A DNA stretch of 62,340 bases from Nitratireductor sp. (GTDB lineage: Bacteria > Pseudomonadota > Alphaproteobacteria > Rhizobiales > Rhizobiaceae). The stretch spans positions 1-62,340 of the forward strand of contig JAFMHL010000023.1 in NCBI GenBank assembly GCA_017854535.1, read 5' to 3'. Both the position numbers and the translations under genes were made by a program. The notes under the pieces are model-generated. The model searched no databases, was not told the origin of the DNA, and was given only the letters and a program-made list of their open reading frames with translations. Positions 39,168 through 49,367 of this stretch are shown one piece after another (the first letter of the stretch is position 1; every line of letters starts with the position of its first letter).

Positions 39168-40311
39168 GGGTCATTCCATTTCCAAAATGTGATTTTCCAG
39201 TCTGCCATTCATGCAGCACGCTTGGGTCTTTTTCAGAGGATATATGTCCATCACATTGCAAAAGAAAATCTTTTTCATTGGCCAATTGTGAGTAAGCCCA
39301 AATGGCGCCCCCGCGTATAACGGGATCTGGGTCTTGAAATAAACCAGCGACTAAGGCCGCCATATTCTTGTTTTGACTGTTTCCAATAGCAATCAAAACA
39401 TTTCGAATAAATCGGCTCCGGCCAATACGCTTAATAGGGGAGCCGGAAAACATTTTTCGAAAGTTTTTGTCTTCCAACAAAACCAGATCTGCCAAATCAG
39501 GCTCTATCAAGTCTGCGCGGGCCTTCAGTTTGGCTTCACTGGCTTCTGCGGCGAATTTGTTCCAAGGGCAAACCGCGAGACAATCATCACAGCCATAAAT
39601 CCGGTTGCCAATGGCTTTTCGAAACTCCAAAGGAATAGGCCCGTGATGCTCTATCGTCAGATAAGAAATGCATCGCCTCGCATCAAGTTGATAAGGTGCT
39701 GGAAATGCCTTGGTTGGACATATATCAAGACAGGCACGACAATTCCCACAATGATCTGTTTCCGGTTCGTCGGCTTCAAATTCCTGATCAGTCAGGATTG
39801 AACCAAGGAAAAGCCAAGAGCCAAATTCACGGGACACAAGATTGGTATGCTTTCCTTGCCAGCCTAATCCTGCTTGTTGTGCCAGTGGTTTTTCCATCAA
39901 TGGCGCCGTATCGACAAATACCTTAACTTTTGCCCCAGTGCGTGATGCAATTTTCTGGGCAATCTGCTTCAGGCGTCCTTTGATAATGTCATGGTAGTCC
40001 CGGTTTTTCGCGTAAACAGAAATCGCCGCCTTTTCTCGCTTTTCCAATATATCCAGAGGATTAACCTCAGGACCGTAATTCATGGAAAGCAGAATTGCGG
40101 TTTTTGCTTCATCCCACATATTTGTTGGCGATTGGCGACGGTCAAATGTTTCTGGAAACCAGTCCATATGGCCGTGATAGCCAGCATCAATAAATGCTTT
40201 CAAGCGAGCTCCGGTTTGGGCCGGTATATCTGCGGATGTAAAACGACATCCGGAAAACCCTAGTTCTAAAGCTAGAGCATTGATTTCATCCTTTGAAAGC
40301 GACGGTTTCAA
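39160..40311 (-). CDS. queG: Epoxyqueuosine reductase
   Basis: 383 residues. The cobalamin-dependent reductase domain contains two ferredoxin-type clusters, CGNCRACLDICPTKAF and CDDCLAVCPWNKF, and a C-terminal HEAT-like tail. It reduces epoxyqueuosine to queuosine in tRNA, the last step of that modification. The frame opens with a TTG at 40311, seven bases after the GST stop; no in-frame ATG lies near, so the exact start is uncertain. It sits between a GST gene and a YeeZ-like gene, all leftward and tightly packed. Confidence 0.93.
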   Translation of the reverse strand: MKPSLSKDEINALALELGFSGCRFTSADIPAQTGARLKAFIDAGYHGHMDWFPETFDRRQSPTNMWDEAKTAILLSMNYGPEVNPLDILEKREKAAISVYAKNRDYHDIIKGRLKQIAQKIASRTGAKVKVFVDTAPLMEKPLAQQAGLGWQGKHTNLVSREFGSWLFLGSILTDQEFEADEPETDHCGNCRACLDICPTKAFPAPYQLDARRCISYLTIEHHGPIPLEFRKAIGNRIYGCDDCLAVCPWNKFAAEASEAKLKARADLIEPDLADLVLLEDKNFRKMFSGSPIKRIGRSRFIRNVLIAIGNSQNKNMAALVAGLFQDPDPVIRGGAIWAYSQLANEKDFLLQCDGHISSEKDPSVLHEWQTGKSHFGNGMTHG

Positions 40312-40318
40312 ACCGGGC

Positions 40319-41011
40319 TCAAAAATCTAAATCAATATAATGAGACGCGGGCGGCAGGCCCGGCACTTTGTCGGCTAACAAAGGCCGAAAAGAGGGGCGA
40401 GACTTCAGCCGGGCATACCAGTCACGAACTGCTGGAAATGTATCCCATGGTATCTCACCCAGATAGTCCAAGACTGAGAGCGCACTTGCAGCGGCAAGGT
40501 CTGCCTGCGTTAACTTTGGTCCTGCCAACCAATTACGCGATTCCGCCAGCCAGGAGATATATTGAAGATGTGATTTCAAATTATTTCGTCCAGCCCTGAT
40601 AATAGCTGAATCTGGAGAACCACCGCCTTCGTCACGGGTCATCAATTGCTTGTAGACACGCTCATGGGTCAGGTACTGCCCAACTTCTTGTTCGAATTTT
40701 GAGATAAACCAGTCTACAAGACGCCTCACTTCGGCTCTGGCTCGACTGTTTTCTGGCATCAATCGCCGTTCACGCATCATGGCGCCAGTTGTTTCGTCCA
40801 AATATTCACCAATGACGATTGGTCCGCAAATGGGTTGCTCTTCGTCATCCAGCAAAACCGGCAGCGTAGCGGCCGGGTTAAGCATCAAGAACTCTTCGCG
40901 CCTTTGCCAAATTTTTTCTTCGGCAAAACTTGCCGACAACTCATATTCGCTCAAGACCAAGCGGATATAGCGCGATGCCGTAGACATTGGGTGATGATAG
41001 AGTTTGAGCAT
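40319..41011 (-). CDS. Glutathione S-transferase family protein
   Basis: 230 residues. The N-terminal thioredoxin-like domain (LYHHPMSTASRYIRLVLSEYEL; conserved cis-Pro in ATLPVLLDDE) is followed by an all-helical C-terminal domain (LTQADLAAASALSVLDYLG). It is the first gene of a leftward set with queG and the YeeZ-like gene. The substrate cannot be deduced. Confidence 0.85.
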   Translation of the reverse strand: MLKLYHHPMSTASRYIRLVLSEYELSASFAEEKIWQRREEFLMLNPAATLPVLLDDEEQPICGPIVIGEYLDETTGAMMRERRLMPENSRARAEVRRLVDWFISKFEQEVGQYLTHERVYKQLMTRDEGGGSPDSAIIRAGRNNLKSHLQYISWLAESRNWLAGPKLTQADLAAASALSVLDYLGEIPWDTFPAVRDWYARLKSRPSFRPLLADKVPGLPPASHYIDLDF

Positions 41012-41140
41012 TGGCTGTAGAACTGGCTTTCAAATCTTAACTTTGCAGCGGTATAAAGGCAGGACTGATTCTCTGCAAGTATCGCCATCACGGACTTGCC
41101 ACAGATTGATTAATGGTTTTGTCGAAAAAGAGTGAACTAA

Positions 41141-41971
41141 ATGACTATTGAACAAATTATTGTCCTCGCCATCGTACAGGGGATTACAGAATTTCTTCCC
41201 GTCTCGTCTTCAGGTCATTTGATCTTGATACCTGCCTTCACAGGATGGCCAGATCAAGGCGTTATCACCGATGTTATGGTTCATATCGGATCGCTCATCG
41301 CTGTAATTGTGTATTTTTGGAAAGATGTCATTCGTTTGATAGGCGGTGGTTTTGATCTTCTGCGTTTACGGATGAACGATAATAGCCGGATGGCGCTTTA
41401 TATTTTATTGGCAACAATTCCTGCAGTAATATTCGGGGTTGTTCTGAAAAAATCAGGCCTTGGAGATCAATTGCGCAGCGTGGAAGTGATTGCCTGGAAT
41501 GCCGTGATCTTTGGAATATTGCTATATGTGGCGGACTTGGTGGGGCCTCGGTTAAAACGTATGGAAGATATGAAACTGTCTCCAGCTTTGATCATTGGTT
41601 TGGCTCAAGCGGTTGCTTTGATCCCTGGCACCAGCCGTTCCGGGATTACCATGACTGCAGCGCGTTTCATGGGCTTTGATAGACCAGAGGCTGCGCGGTT
41701 CTCTTTCCTGCTAGGCATTCCAGCTATTGCTGGCGCTGGGGCTTTTGTAACTTTAGATGCTATTGAAACTAGCGTTACAATTTCAAATGACTCGCTTCTT
41801 GCTGCAGCACTAACTTTTGTTGCTGCCCTTTTCGCCATCGCGATTTTGATGGCGATGGTAAAGCGCATGAGTTTTTTCATCTTCATGGTCTATCGTCTGG
41901 CATTGGCATTGGTTCTTTTTGCAATGCTTTATGATTGGGTTCCGTGGTTGCCAAAACTTTCAGGCATTTAG
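41141..41971 (+). CDS. uppP: Undecaprenyl-diphosphatase
   Basis: 276 residues, polytopic membrane protein of the BacA/UppP family. The two active-site signatures are present: EFLPVSSSGHLIL (about 17-29) and PGTSRSGITM (about 163-172). It dephosphorylates undecaprenyl pyrophosphate on the periplasmic side so the lipid carrier can be reused in cell-wall synthesis; overproduction gives bacitracin resistance. Normal length. Divergent from the GST gene. Confidence 0.96.
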   Translation: MTIEQIIVLAIVQGITEFLPVSSSGHLILIPAFTGWPDQGVITDVMVHIGSLIAVIVYFWKDVIRLIGGGFDLLRLRMNDNSRMALYILLATIPAVIFGVVLKKSGLGDQLRSVEVIAWNAVIFGILLYVADLVGPRLKRMEDMKLSPALIIGLAQAVALIPGTSRSGITMTAARFMGFDRPEAARFSFLLGIPAIAGAGAFVTLDAIETSVTISNDSLLAAALTFVAALFAIAILMAMVKRMSFFIFMVYRLALALVLFAMLYDWVPWLPKLSGI

Positions 41972-42177
41972 TTCTGGTCCATATAAACTGGCAAATTACG
42001 CAGAAAAACCTCTTTTTTCCGCAGTTTTACCAAATAGCTTTCAATCGTTTAAAAATTTTAAATCGATTAATTGCCTGATTTTAAGGGATTAACCTAAAGC
42101 CTTGATTGTTCGTTCAGGTCTTTTCCAGTATGGGAACGAACCTAGGGAAGACAGCCCTATTTCAGCGGGAGAGAATT

Positions 42178-43788
42178 ATGAAGCAATTTGGCAAATACAA
42201 TTCCAAAAATGACCTTGGCAATTTTGGGTTTTCGGACCTTGGTGCTGTCTATTGGAATTATTCTGCCCCATTGTTGTATGAAGAAGCTATCAATCGAAAA
42301 GAAGCCCGGATTGCAAAAGGTGGCGCTATTGTCGTTGAAACCGGCCAGCATACCGGCCGTTCTGCCGCAGATAAATTCGTTGTTAAAACCGCTGAGACAG
42401 AAAACACCATTTGGTGGGATAACAATAAGCCGATGACCCCAGAGGCATTTGCATTGTTGAAAGCCGACATGCTCGCCCATGCCAAAGGTAAAGAACTATT
42501 TGCTCAGGATTTGTATGGCGGCGCTGATACAAAGAATCGCATCGCATCACGCATTGTCTCAGAATATGCTTGGCATTCTCTATTCATTCGTAATTTGCTG
42601 ATCAGGCCCGATGCTTCTGAATTGGACGCCTATGCGCCCGATATGATGATCATCGACCTGCCAAGTTTTACAGTTGACCCAGCGCGTTACGGCTGCAGAA
42701 GCGAAACCGTAATTGCCTGTGATCTGATCAATAAAGTGGTTTTGATTGCTGGAACTTCTTATGCGGGGGAAATGAAAAAATCAGTCTTCACGGCACTGAA
42801 TTACTCATTGCCAGAAAGCGGTGTAATGCCAATGCATTGCTCAGCCAATCTGGGCGATGACAATGATAGTGCAGTGTTTTTTGGCCTTTCTGGAACAGGC
42901 AAGACAACCTTGTCGGCGGATGCGTCACGAACCCTAATTGGCGATGACGAACATGGCTGGGGTCCAAATGGCATCTTCAATTTTGAAGGTGGGTGCTACG
43001 CAAAAACAATTCGCCTGTCCGCTGAAGCAGAGCCGGAAATTTATGCAACAACGCAGCGCTTCGGCACCGTTTTGGAAAATGTAATCCTAGATGAAAATCG
43101 GGTTCCTGACTTTAACGATGGATCGCTGACGGAAAACACACGTTGCGCCTATCCGCTTGATTTCATTCCGAACGCTTCGGCCACAGGCATCGCGCCGCAT
43201 CCTAAAAATATCATCATGCTGACTGCTGATGCTTTTGGTGTCCTGCCTCCGATTTCACGTTTGACCCCTGCTCAAGCCATGTTCCACTTCCTTTCAGGCT
43301 ACACAGCCAAGGTAGCAGGAACAGAAAAAGGCGTAACAGAGCCAGAAGCAACGTTCTCCACCTGCTTTGGCGCACCTTTCATGCCCCGGCACCCATCAGA
43401 ATATGGTGATTTACTACGAAGCTTGATTGCTAAGCACGATGTGAAGTGTTGGCTGGTAAACACTGGATGGACAGGTGGCGCCTATGGCGTGGGCAACCGG
43501 ATGCCAATCAAGGCTACGCGAAAGCTTTTGTCAGAGGCTTTGAACGGAAATCTGAATAAAGCGGAATTTCGAAAAGACCCAAGTTTTGGATTTGAAGTCC
43601 CAGTCGCAGTGGATGAAGTTGATAGCAAGATCCTCAATCCACGTGAAACATGGGCTGATAAAAATGCTTATGATACACAAGCAGCTAAATTGGTGGAAAT
43701 GTTCCGCAAGAACTTTGTAAAGTTTGAAGATCATGTGGATGCTGAGGTTCTAGCTGCTGCAGCAATTACCATGCAGGCTGCTGAATAA
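42178..43788 (+). CDS. pckA: Phosphoenolpyruvate carboxykinase (ATP)
   Basis: 536 residues. The ATP-binding P-loop is [13 protein letters not shown], the oxaloacetate/metal region contains [10 protein letters not shown], and the N-terminal region has [15 protein letters not shown]. It converts oxaloacetate plus ATP to phosphoenolpyruvate and CO2, the entry to gluconeogenesis. The ATG at 42178 is chosen (GGGAGAG 6-7 nt upstream); a longer frame from 42106 covers the leader. An intrinsic terminator follows at 43815. Unlike in many relatives, chvG/chvI are not adjacent. Confidence 0.97.
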   Translation: MKQFGKYNSKNDLGNFGFSDLGAVYWNYSAPLLYEEAINRKEARIAKGGAIVVETGQHTGRSAADKFVVKTAETENTIWWDNNKPMTPEAFALLKADMLAHAKGKELFAQDLYGGADTKNRIASRIVSEYAWHSLFIRNLLIRPDASELDAYAPDMMIIDLPSFTVDPARYGCRSETVIACDLINKVVLIAGTSYAGEMKKSVFTALNYSLPESGVMPMHCSANLGDDNDSAVFFGLSGTGKTTLSADASRTLIGDDEHGWGPNGIFNFEGGCYAKTIRLSAEAEPEIYATTQRFGTVLENVILDENRVPDFNDGSLTENTRCAYPLDFIPNASATGIAPHPKNIIMLTADAFGVLPPISRLTPAQAMFHFLSGYTAKVAGTEKGVTEPEATFSTCFGAPFMPRHPSEYGDLLRSLIAKHDVKCWLVNTGWTGGAYGVGNRMPIKATRKLLSEALNGNLNKAEFRKDPSFGFEVPVAVDEVDSKILNPRETWADKNAYDTQAAKLVEMFRKNFVKFEDHVDAEVLAAAAITMQAAE

Positions 43789-43814
43789 GTCGTTTGATTT
43801 CGTAATTTATCAAG

Positions 43815-43843
43815 GGCGCGACCACTTCGGGGTTGCGCCTTTT
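43815..43843 (+). terminator. Intrinsic terminator after pckA
   Basis: GGCGCGACC (43815-43823) pairs with GGTTGCGCC (43831-43839) with one G-U pair, followed by TTTT. It lies 27 bp after the pckA stop and before kbp. Confidence 0.82.
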
Positions 43844-43896
43844 GTCTTTGTGCTTTTGAATATACTTTATTGAGACCGCCAACAAAGGAGTGCGTA

Positions 43897-44358
43897 ATGG
43901 GAATTTTCGATTTTGTGAAATCAGTGGGTAAAAAACTTGGGATTGGCGATGATGATGCCCCGGACGCAGATTCACTAAAAAAAGAACTCGATAGCCACAA
44001 GTTAGGCAGCGAAAAACTGGAAGTATCTATTGAAGGCGACAAGGCAATTATCAAAGGAGAGGTCGCAGATCAGTCTGTTTTTGAAAAAGCAGTTATTGCG
44101 ATAGGCAATACGCTCGGAGTTTCCAAGGTTGAGGCAAGTGAAATTAAGATCGCTGATCCTGCCGCTCCAGATGCTCCCAAGGACCCACGTTTTGTAACAG
44201 TGGAAAAAGGCGATAATCTTTGGAAAATCGCAACGCGGGTTTATGGCAAAGGAAAAGGGCCGAAATATACGGTTATCTTTGAAGCCAACAAACCAATGTT
44301 GAAAGATCCAGATTTGATTTATCCAGGTCAGGTTTTGCGGATCCCTGAGTTGGATTAA
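43897..44358 (+). CDS. kbp: BON-LysM protein Kbp (YgaU), potassium-binding
   Basis: 153 residues, close in size to E. coli Kbp (149). It starts MGIFDFVKSVGKKLG, has a BON domain (about 35-85) and a C-terminal LysM domain (VEKGDNLWKIATRVYG to EANKPMLKDPDLIYPGQVLRIPE). E. coli Kbp binds K+ and is cytoplasmic; no signal peptide is visible here either. AAAGGAG lies 8 nt before the ATG at 43897. It converges on the penicillin-binding protein gene across a shared hairpin. Confidence 0.9.
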   Translation: MGIFDFVKSVGKKLGIGDDDAPDADSLKKELDSHKLGSEKLEVSIEGDKAIIKGEVADQSVFEKAVIAIGNTLGVSKVEASEIKIADPAAPDAPKDPRFVTVEKGDNLWKIATRVYGKGKGPKYTVIFEANKPMLKDPDLIYPGQVLRIPELD

Positions 44359-44375
44359 TTTGTAGCTCAGATAAT

Positions 44376-44409
44376 TTATTGGGCTGCTGCTAGTCTAGCG
44401 GCCCAATAA
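44376..44409. terminator. Bidirectional hairpin between kbp and the PBP gene
   Basis: TTATTGGGC (44376-44384) pairs with GCCCAATAA (44401-44409), and the interior CTGCTA/TAGCGG can extend the stem. AT-rich flanks on both sides suit a two-way terminator. The right arm lies inside the last codons of the penicillin-binding protein gene. Confidence 0.6.
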
Positions 44410-46638
44410 TATATCAAGAATGTTTTTCGGCTTTTCGCGATTTGCTGTTTGACCGACCTCAGCGCTAGGCATGGGTCCTTCGCCATTGATAGCCGAGAGT
44501 GATCTGCGGGTTCCGCCAGTCAGCACGCCTTCAACCCGCTCCAATACGTCATCGGATTCCGACGATCCAAATCCTCGTTGTGGCCGAGGCGTTGGAACAA
44601 TCGATACGGTTTGCGGAAGATAAATACCCGGCAATTCGCTAATTGGAACACCTTTGTGAGCAGCGGTCATAAACGCGGCAAAGGTTTTTGCTGGTAGCGT
44701 TCCGCCCGTAACTTTTTTGGTTGGAGTACCATCATCATTCCCGTACCAAACGCCTGTAGTTAGATTAGCGGAATATCCCACAAAAAGAGCATCACGAAAA
44801 CTTTGGGTGGTCCCCGTCTTGCCAGCGATCTCCCAATTTTTGATCTTCGCCTTGCGTCCGGTTCCCTCATCCACAACACGTTTCAGCATCTGGTTCATCA
44901 TGCCAACCTCGCCAGAGTTAAGAATTTTAGGGGCATTGGTGGCATTGCGCTCATACAAAACTTTGCCTTCAAGATCGGTGACGCGCTTTATCACAAACGG
45001 CTCAGCAAGATAGCCGCCATTGGCAAAAGGGGCGTAGGTGCTGGTAAGCTCAAGCAATGACATTTCTGATGTGCCAAGAGCAATTGAAGCATTTCGGGAT
45101 AATTTCGAATGAATGCCAAGTTTCCCTGCTGTTGCGATTACATTACCGACTCCCACTTCAGATACGAGTTGAGCGGCAATTGTATTGAGACTGTCTGTAA
45201 GAGCTTCAGACAAAGTTACAGGACCACGATATTTCTTATCGTAGTTTTCAGGCCGCCAGCTTCCGATGGATACAGGTCGATCAACCCGAACAGTGTCTGG
45301 TGTTAGCCCAGCCTCCAAAGCAGCCAGATAGACGACCGGTTTGAAAGCAGAGCCCGGCTGACGCATGGCATCTACCGCACGGTTAAATTGGCTATCTGCA
45401 TATTCAACGCCGCCAACCAGCGCGCGCAACGCACCGGTGCCATCGATGGATACCAGTGCGCCTTGTGACACATTCAATGACTTGCCGTTTTTACCAATCG
45501 TTTCACGAATAAGTGCTCCGGCTTTTTTCTGTAGTCCGTAATCAATAGTGGTATCGATGATGACATCACCGCGGACTTCGCCAATCAGCGACGGCAGTTC
45601 CTTCATCACATAATCAGCGACATAATGCTCTGAGCCTGACCAAAACCGCTTTGCTTTTTTTGCTTCCATCGTTAGCGCAGTTGTAACTTCACTATCGGTT
45701 ACAAAGCCCGCACGGCGCATCGATGCCAGAACAATTTGTGCTCTTTCTTCTGCGCCCTTTGGGTTTTTCGCGGGTGATAGGCTGGATGGAGCTTTTAGCA
45801 AGCCTGCCAGAAGTGCAGCTTCGGCCAGATTGACATCACGAGCTGATTTCGAAAAATACCGCCGTGCTGCGGCCTCAACGCCATACGCACCAGAGCCAAA
45901 ATAAACACGATTTAGATATAGTTCTAAAATTTCATTCTTAGAAAATTTTTGCTCCAACCAAATTGCCAGAATGGCTTCCTGAATTTTGCGTTCAAGATTT
46001 CGATTGGGTTTTAGAAACAGATTTTTCGCCAATTGCTGCGTAAGCGTCGATCCACCTTGAACCAATCGACCGCTGGTTACATTGGTGATCATGGCGCGCG
46101 CGATCCCAAATGGATCAATTCCGAAATGGGATTTGAAACGGCGATCTTCAATCGCGACCACCGCCATTGGGATATAGGGAGACATATCATCCAGGGCCAA
46201 AGCCGCGCCCCCTGTTAAACCCCTATTGGCAATCAGATCGCCATCGACGGAAACAATTTTCGCATTTGGCGGGCGTTGAGGAATAGCCCAGTCTGAGGCG
46301 TGCGGCAGGCGCATGCCATAATAGCCAATCACAACGGCCAGACCAATACCGCCCCAAATGCCAAACACGAAGGACCAATAAGTTAGTCCTCTCAGGAAAC
46401 CAAAAAATCCACCGCGGCCACTTTTTCTCGCCCTGGAATTCTTTGCGTTTCGATTGCGTCTGCTGGACGGTGCTTTTGATGTCTTGGGACGAGAAGCTTT
46501 CGTCGAGCTTTGTGCTCTCGAAGTGTTGCTAACAGCTCGGTCTGCATTAGACAGCCTGATTTCATTTTCAGAGCTTTGATCTCTGGCCCCATTAAACCGT
46601 GGTTCAATGCGTTGGCTGGGCTTTCTATTTCCGGCCAT
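44395..46638 (-). CDS. PBP1A-family bifunctional peptidoglycan synthase
   Basis: 747 residues. A basic, Ser/Arg-rich cytoplasmic tail (about 1-80) and one membrane anchor (about 83-105) lead to a GT51 glycosyltransferase (EDRRFKSHFGIDPFGIARAM; QGGSTLTQQLAKNLFL) and a transpeptidase domain with SxxK in PGSAFKP, SxN in SLN and KTG in AGKTGTTQSF. It polymerises and cross-links peptidoglycan at the periplasmic face. The ATG at 46638 is preferred over an upstream frame from 46677. The long basic tail is notable but seen in other alphaproteobacterial members. Confidence 0.93.
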   Translation of the reverse strand: MAGNRKPSQRIEPRFNGARDQSSENEIRLSNADRAVSNTSRAQSSTKASRPKTSKAPSSRRNRNAKNSRARKSGRGGFFGFLRGLTYWSFVFGIWGGIGLAVVIGYYGMRLPHASDWAIPQRPPNAKIVSVDGDLIANRGLTGGAALALDDMSPYIPMAVVAIEDRRFKSHFGIDPFGIARAMITNVTSGRLVQGGSTLTQQLAKNLFLKPNRNLERKIQEAILAIWLEQKFSKNEILELYLNRVYFGSGAYGVEAAARRYFSKSARDVNLAEAALLAGLLKAPSSLSPAKNPKGAEERAQIVLASMRRAGFVTDSEVTTALTMEAKKAKRFWSGSEHYVADYVMKELPSLIGEVRGDVIIDTTIDYGLQKKAGALIRETIGKNGKSLNVSQGALVSIDGTGALRALVGGVEYADSQFNRAVDAMRQPGSAFKPVVYLAALEAGLTPDTVRVDRPVSIGSWRPENYDKKYRGPVTLSEALTDSLNTIAAQLVSEVGVGNVIATAGKLGIHSKLSRNASIALGTSEMSLLELTSTYAPFANGGYLAEPFVIKRVTDLEGKVLYERNATNAPKILNSGEVGMMNQMLKRVVDEGTGRKAKIKNWEIAGKTGTTQSFRDALFVGYSANLTTGVWYGNDDGTPTKKVTGGTLPAKTFAAFMTAAHKGVPISELPGIYLPQTVSIVPTPRPQRGFGSSESDDVLERVEGVLTGGTRRSLSAINGEGPMPSAEVGQTANREKPKNILDILLGR

Positions 46639-46851
46639 AAATGAAACTTCTTTGCTGTTTGTACAATCTGCGCGCACCTAAAGAGTAAATGAGTCTATTT
46701 AATGAGCGGTAAATTTTATCATTAATATGTGACCGACTTTGAAGGCTTTGTGCCTATTTGAACCAGTTCATTACAATTTTAATGATTTTCCCAACGTGAA
46801 ATTAGGGAGTTTGGCCTAAGGCATAAGATCGGGAAACTAGGATAAGATATC

Positions 46852-47970
46852 ATGATTACTGCTCCGATGACGCCAAATGCTTCAAGAAACCCCGCAAACC
46901 GTATTGATTGGGTCGATTATGCCAAAGGCATTTGTATCTTGCTGGTGGTGATGATGCATTCGACGCTTGGCGTGGAAAAAGCAGCAGGAGATACAGGCTG
47001 GTTGGGGTTGGTCGTTGAGTTTTCACGCCCCTTTCGTATGCCAGACTTCTTCTTGATCTCGGGCCTGTTCCTCGGACTGGTTATTGACCGGTCCTGGCTG
47101 CGGTATATTGACCGCAAAGTTGTCCATTTTATCTATTTCTATGTTTTGTGGCTGACCATACAATTTGCTTTCAAAGCACCCGGCTGGATGTCTGAGGGTG
47201 ATACTGCCGTTATGTTGGTCAGCAAATATCTATTTAGTTTTATTGAACCCTTCGGCACGCTTTGGTTCATCTATATGCTTCCAGTGTTTTTCGTAGTGAC
47301 CCGCCTTGGCAAAAATATTCCGCTTGTCATGCTCGGCGTTGCTGCAATGTTGGAAATCTTGCCGATCCATACAGGGTGGTTGATGGTGGATGAATTCGCA
47401 TCCCGTTATGTCTATTTCCTTGCAGGCTATCTCTTTGCAATGCACATTTTCAAAATCGCTGATTGGGTTCGCGGACACGCCGCATTGGCGACTGGCTACC
47501 TCGTCCTTTGGGCGCTTTTCAATGGCTTTCTGGTTTTTGCATCTGTAAGCTCAATGCTCGCAAATATGGTTCCAGCCGGCTATGAATTAACCTCCTATGC
47601 GCAATTGCCGATTATCTCCCTAATGCTTGGCTGCATGGGTGCATTGGCAATCATCTGCGGTGCAGTTCTATTGTCAGGCTTTAAATGGAGCCGCTTCCTT
47701 GAATATATGGGCCGCAATTCCATTGTTATTTACTTGGCATTTTTCCTACCCATGGCCGTATCCCGCGCAATCTTACTGAAGTTCGCACCGTTCCTTGATA
47801 TTGGAACAGTGTCCTTCTTGGTGATGCTGAGTGCAACTGCTGGCCCAGTAATTCTGTATTGGATGATCCAATGGTCAGGTTTTGGTAAGTTTCTGTTCCA
47901 TCGCCCCCAATGGGCTTGGATTGATGACGGCAAAAAATCTACCAAAGCACAGCTTCATCCGGCGGAATAA
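46852..47970 (+). CDS. Membrane acyltransferase (acyltransferase 3 family)
   Basis: 372 residues with about ten predicted membrane segments. The N-terminal RIDWVDYAKGICILLVVMMHS and FFLISGLFLG are typical of acyltransferase-3 proteins (OafA/NodX/OpgC relatives), with the active-site-type His in MMHS. These O-acylate surface polysaccharides or periplasmic glucans. AGGATA precedes the ATG. Substrate unknown. It converges on the M20 peptidase with a 5-bp gap. Confidence 0.85.
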   Translation: MITAPMTPNASRNPANRIDWVDYAKGICILLVVMMHSTLGVEKAAGDTGWLGLVVEFSRPFRMPDFFLISGLFLGLVIDRSWLRYIDRKVVHFIYFYVLWLTIQFAFKAPGWMSEGDTAVMLVSKYLFSFIEPFGTLWFIYMLPVFFVVTRLGKNIPLVMLGVAAMLEILPIHTGWLMVDEFASRYVYFLAGYLFAMHIFKIADWVRGHAALATGYLVLWALFNGFLVFASVSSMLANMVPAGYELTSYAQLPIISLMLGCMGALAIICGAVLLSGFKWSRFLEYMGRNSIVIYLAFFLPMAVSRAILLKFAPFLDIGTVSFLVMLSATAGPVILYWMIQWSGFGKFLFHRPQWAWIDDGKKSTKAQLHPAE

Positions 47971-47975
47971 AATTT

Positions 47976-49367
47976 TCAAGCCAAAGCTTGGAGTATCCTT
48001 GCCCAAGAACGGGTACCTTTGTGAAAGCTGTTCAATTCATATTTCTCATTGGGTGAGTGAATGCGATCATCATCCTGAGCAAAGCCGATCAGCAAAGATT
48101 CGGTTTTGAGCAAGCGCTGGAAAAGACCAACAACTGGAATAGATCCACCCATGGCGATCAGCGCGGTGTCTTTGCCCCATTCTTCTTTCAAGGCGGTTGA
48201 GGCTTTGGCTAATTCAGGCAGAGAATAGTCCAGCTGAATGGCGCCGCTGCCTCCTTCTGCATGGAAAGTGGCTTTGCAGTCTTTCGGCAACCGTTCTTTG
48301 ACAAATGTCTGGAATGCCTTGTTAATTTTCTTTGGGTCTTGGGTGCCAACAAGGCGGAAAGAAACTTTGGCGCTGGCTTGGGCAGGAATAACGGTTTTGA
48401 AACCATCGCCTGTATAGCCACCATATATTCCGTTTACTTCAAAGGTTGGCCGCGACCAGATCATTTCCAATACAGATCGACCCTTTTCGCCAGCCGAAAC
48501 TTTCAGGCCGACTTCCCCAAGAAAGGCTTTTTCGGAAAATCCAAGACCGTCCCATTGTTTCAAAATCTTCTTAGGAACTTCAGGAACGCCATCATAAAAA
48601 CCAGGCAGTGTAATTTTGCCATTTGCGTCTCGCATATCTGACAAAATGGAGGTGAGAAGATGAATGGGGTTACGGGCCGCAGAACCATACATGCCTGAAT
48701 GTAAGTCACGGCTTGCCGCATGAATGGTAAATTCCAAGCCAACCAGTCCTCGTAACGCTGACGATATGGCAGGTGTTTTCAAATCCCACATGCCTGTGTC
48801 GCAAACTAGGGCAATATCCGCCTTTAATTCGTCTTTGTACTCTTTCAAAAACGGAATGAGCGATGGCGAGCCGGATTCTTCTTCACCTTCAAACAAGATC
48901 GTTACATTGATCGGCAAATTACCGGTTTCAGCCTTCCAAGTCCGACATGCTTCAACAAAGGTCATCAACTGGCCTTTATCATCGGATGTTCCTCGGCCAA
49001 CCATTTGTTTTCGGCCACCCTTGCAGGTCACAATTTTCGGTTCAAAAGGAGGATTGTCCCATAAATTCAGCGGGTCCACTGGCTGAACATCATAGTGACC
49101 GTAAAACAATACCGTCGGCGCACCTTTAACCTTGTGATGATGGGCAATGACCATGGGATGGCCGGGAGTTTTGATACTGCGTGCTTTAAAACCAATGGAT
49201 TTGAGGTCTTTTACCAACCAGTCGGCGGCCTGTTTGCATTTTGGCGCATAGGCCGGATCAGTAGAAATGCTCTCAATTCGTAAAAGATCAAACAGTCGAT
49301 CAACGTACGCATCCAGATTGGTATCAACCGCGTCTAGAACTTGTTTCAGATTGTTGTCTTTCTTCAC
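47976..49367 (-). CDS. M20 family dipeptidase
   Basis: 463 residues. The co-catalytic zinc motifs are clear: FYGHYDVQPVDP (His/Asp), GRGTSDDKGQ (Asp) and FEGEEESGSPSL (Glu-Glu). A dimerisation domain interrupts the catalytic fold (GLEFTIHAASRDLHSGMYG). This is the PepV/CNDP-like M20 group that hydrolyses dipeptides and N-acyl amino acids in the cytosol. The GTG at 49367 (GGAG 6 nt upstream) is preferred over the GTG at 49379. Confidence 0.9.
   Translation of the reverse strand: MKKDNNLKQVLDAVDTNLDAYVDRLFDLLRIESISTDPAYAPKCKQAADWLVKDLKSIGFKARSIKTPGHPMVIAHHHKVKGAPTVLFYGHYDVQPVDPLNLWDNPPFEPKIVTCKGGRKQMVGRGTSDDKGQLMTFVEACRTWKAETGNLPINVTILFEGEEESGSPSLIPFLKEYKDELKADIALVCDTGMWDLKTPAISSALRGLVGLEFTIHAASRDLHSGMYGSAARNPIHLLTSILSDMRDANGKITLPGFYDGVPEVPKKILKQWDGLGFSEKAFLGEVGLKVSAGEKGRSVLEMIWSRPTFEVNGIYGGYTGDGFKTVIPAQASAKVSFRLVGTQDPKKINKAFQTFVKERLPKDCKATFHAEGGSGAIQLDYSLPELAKASTALKEEWGKDTALIAMGGSIPVVGLFQRLLKTESLLIGFAQDDDRIHSPNEKYELNSFHKGTRSWARILQALA

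Noticed and set aside
42043-42068. AT-rich near-palindrome AATCGTTTAAAA...TTTTAAATCGATT before pckA
   Set aside because: Imperfect (needs a one-base gap) and very AT-rich; could be a promoter element but not strong enough to call.
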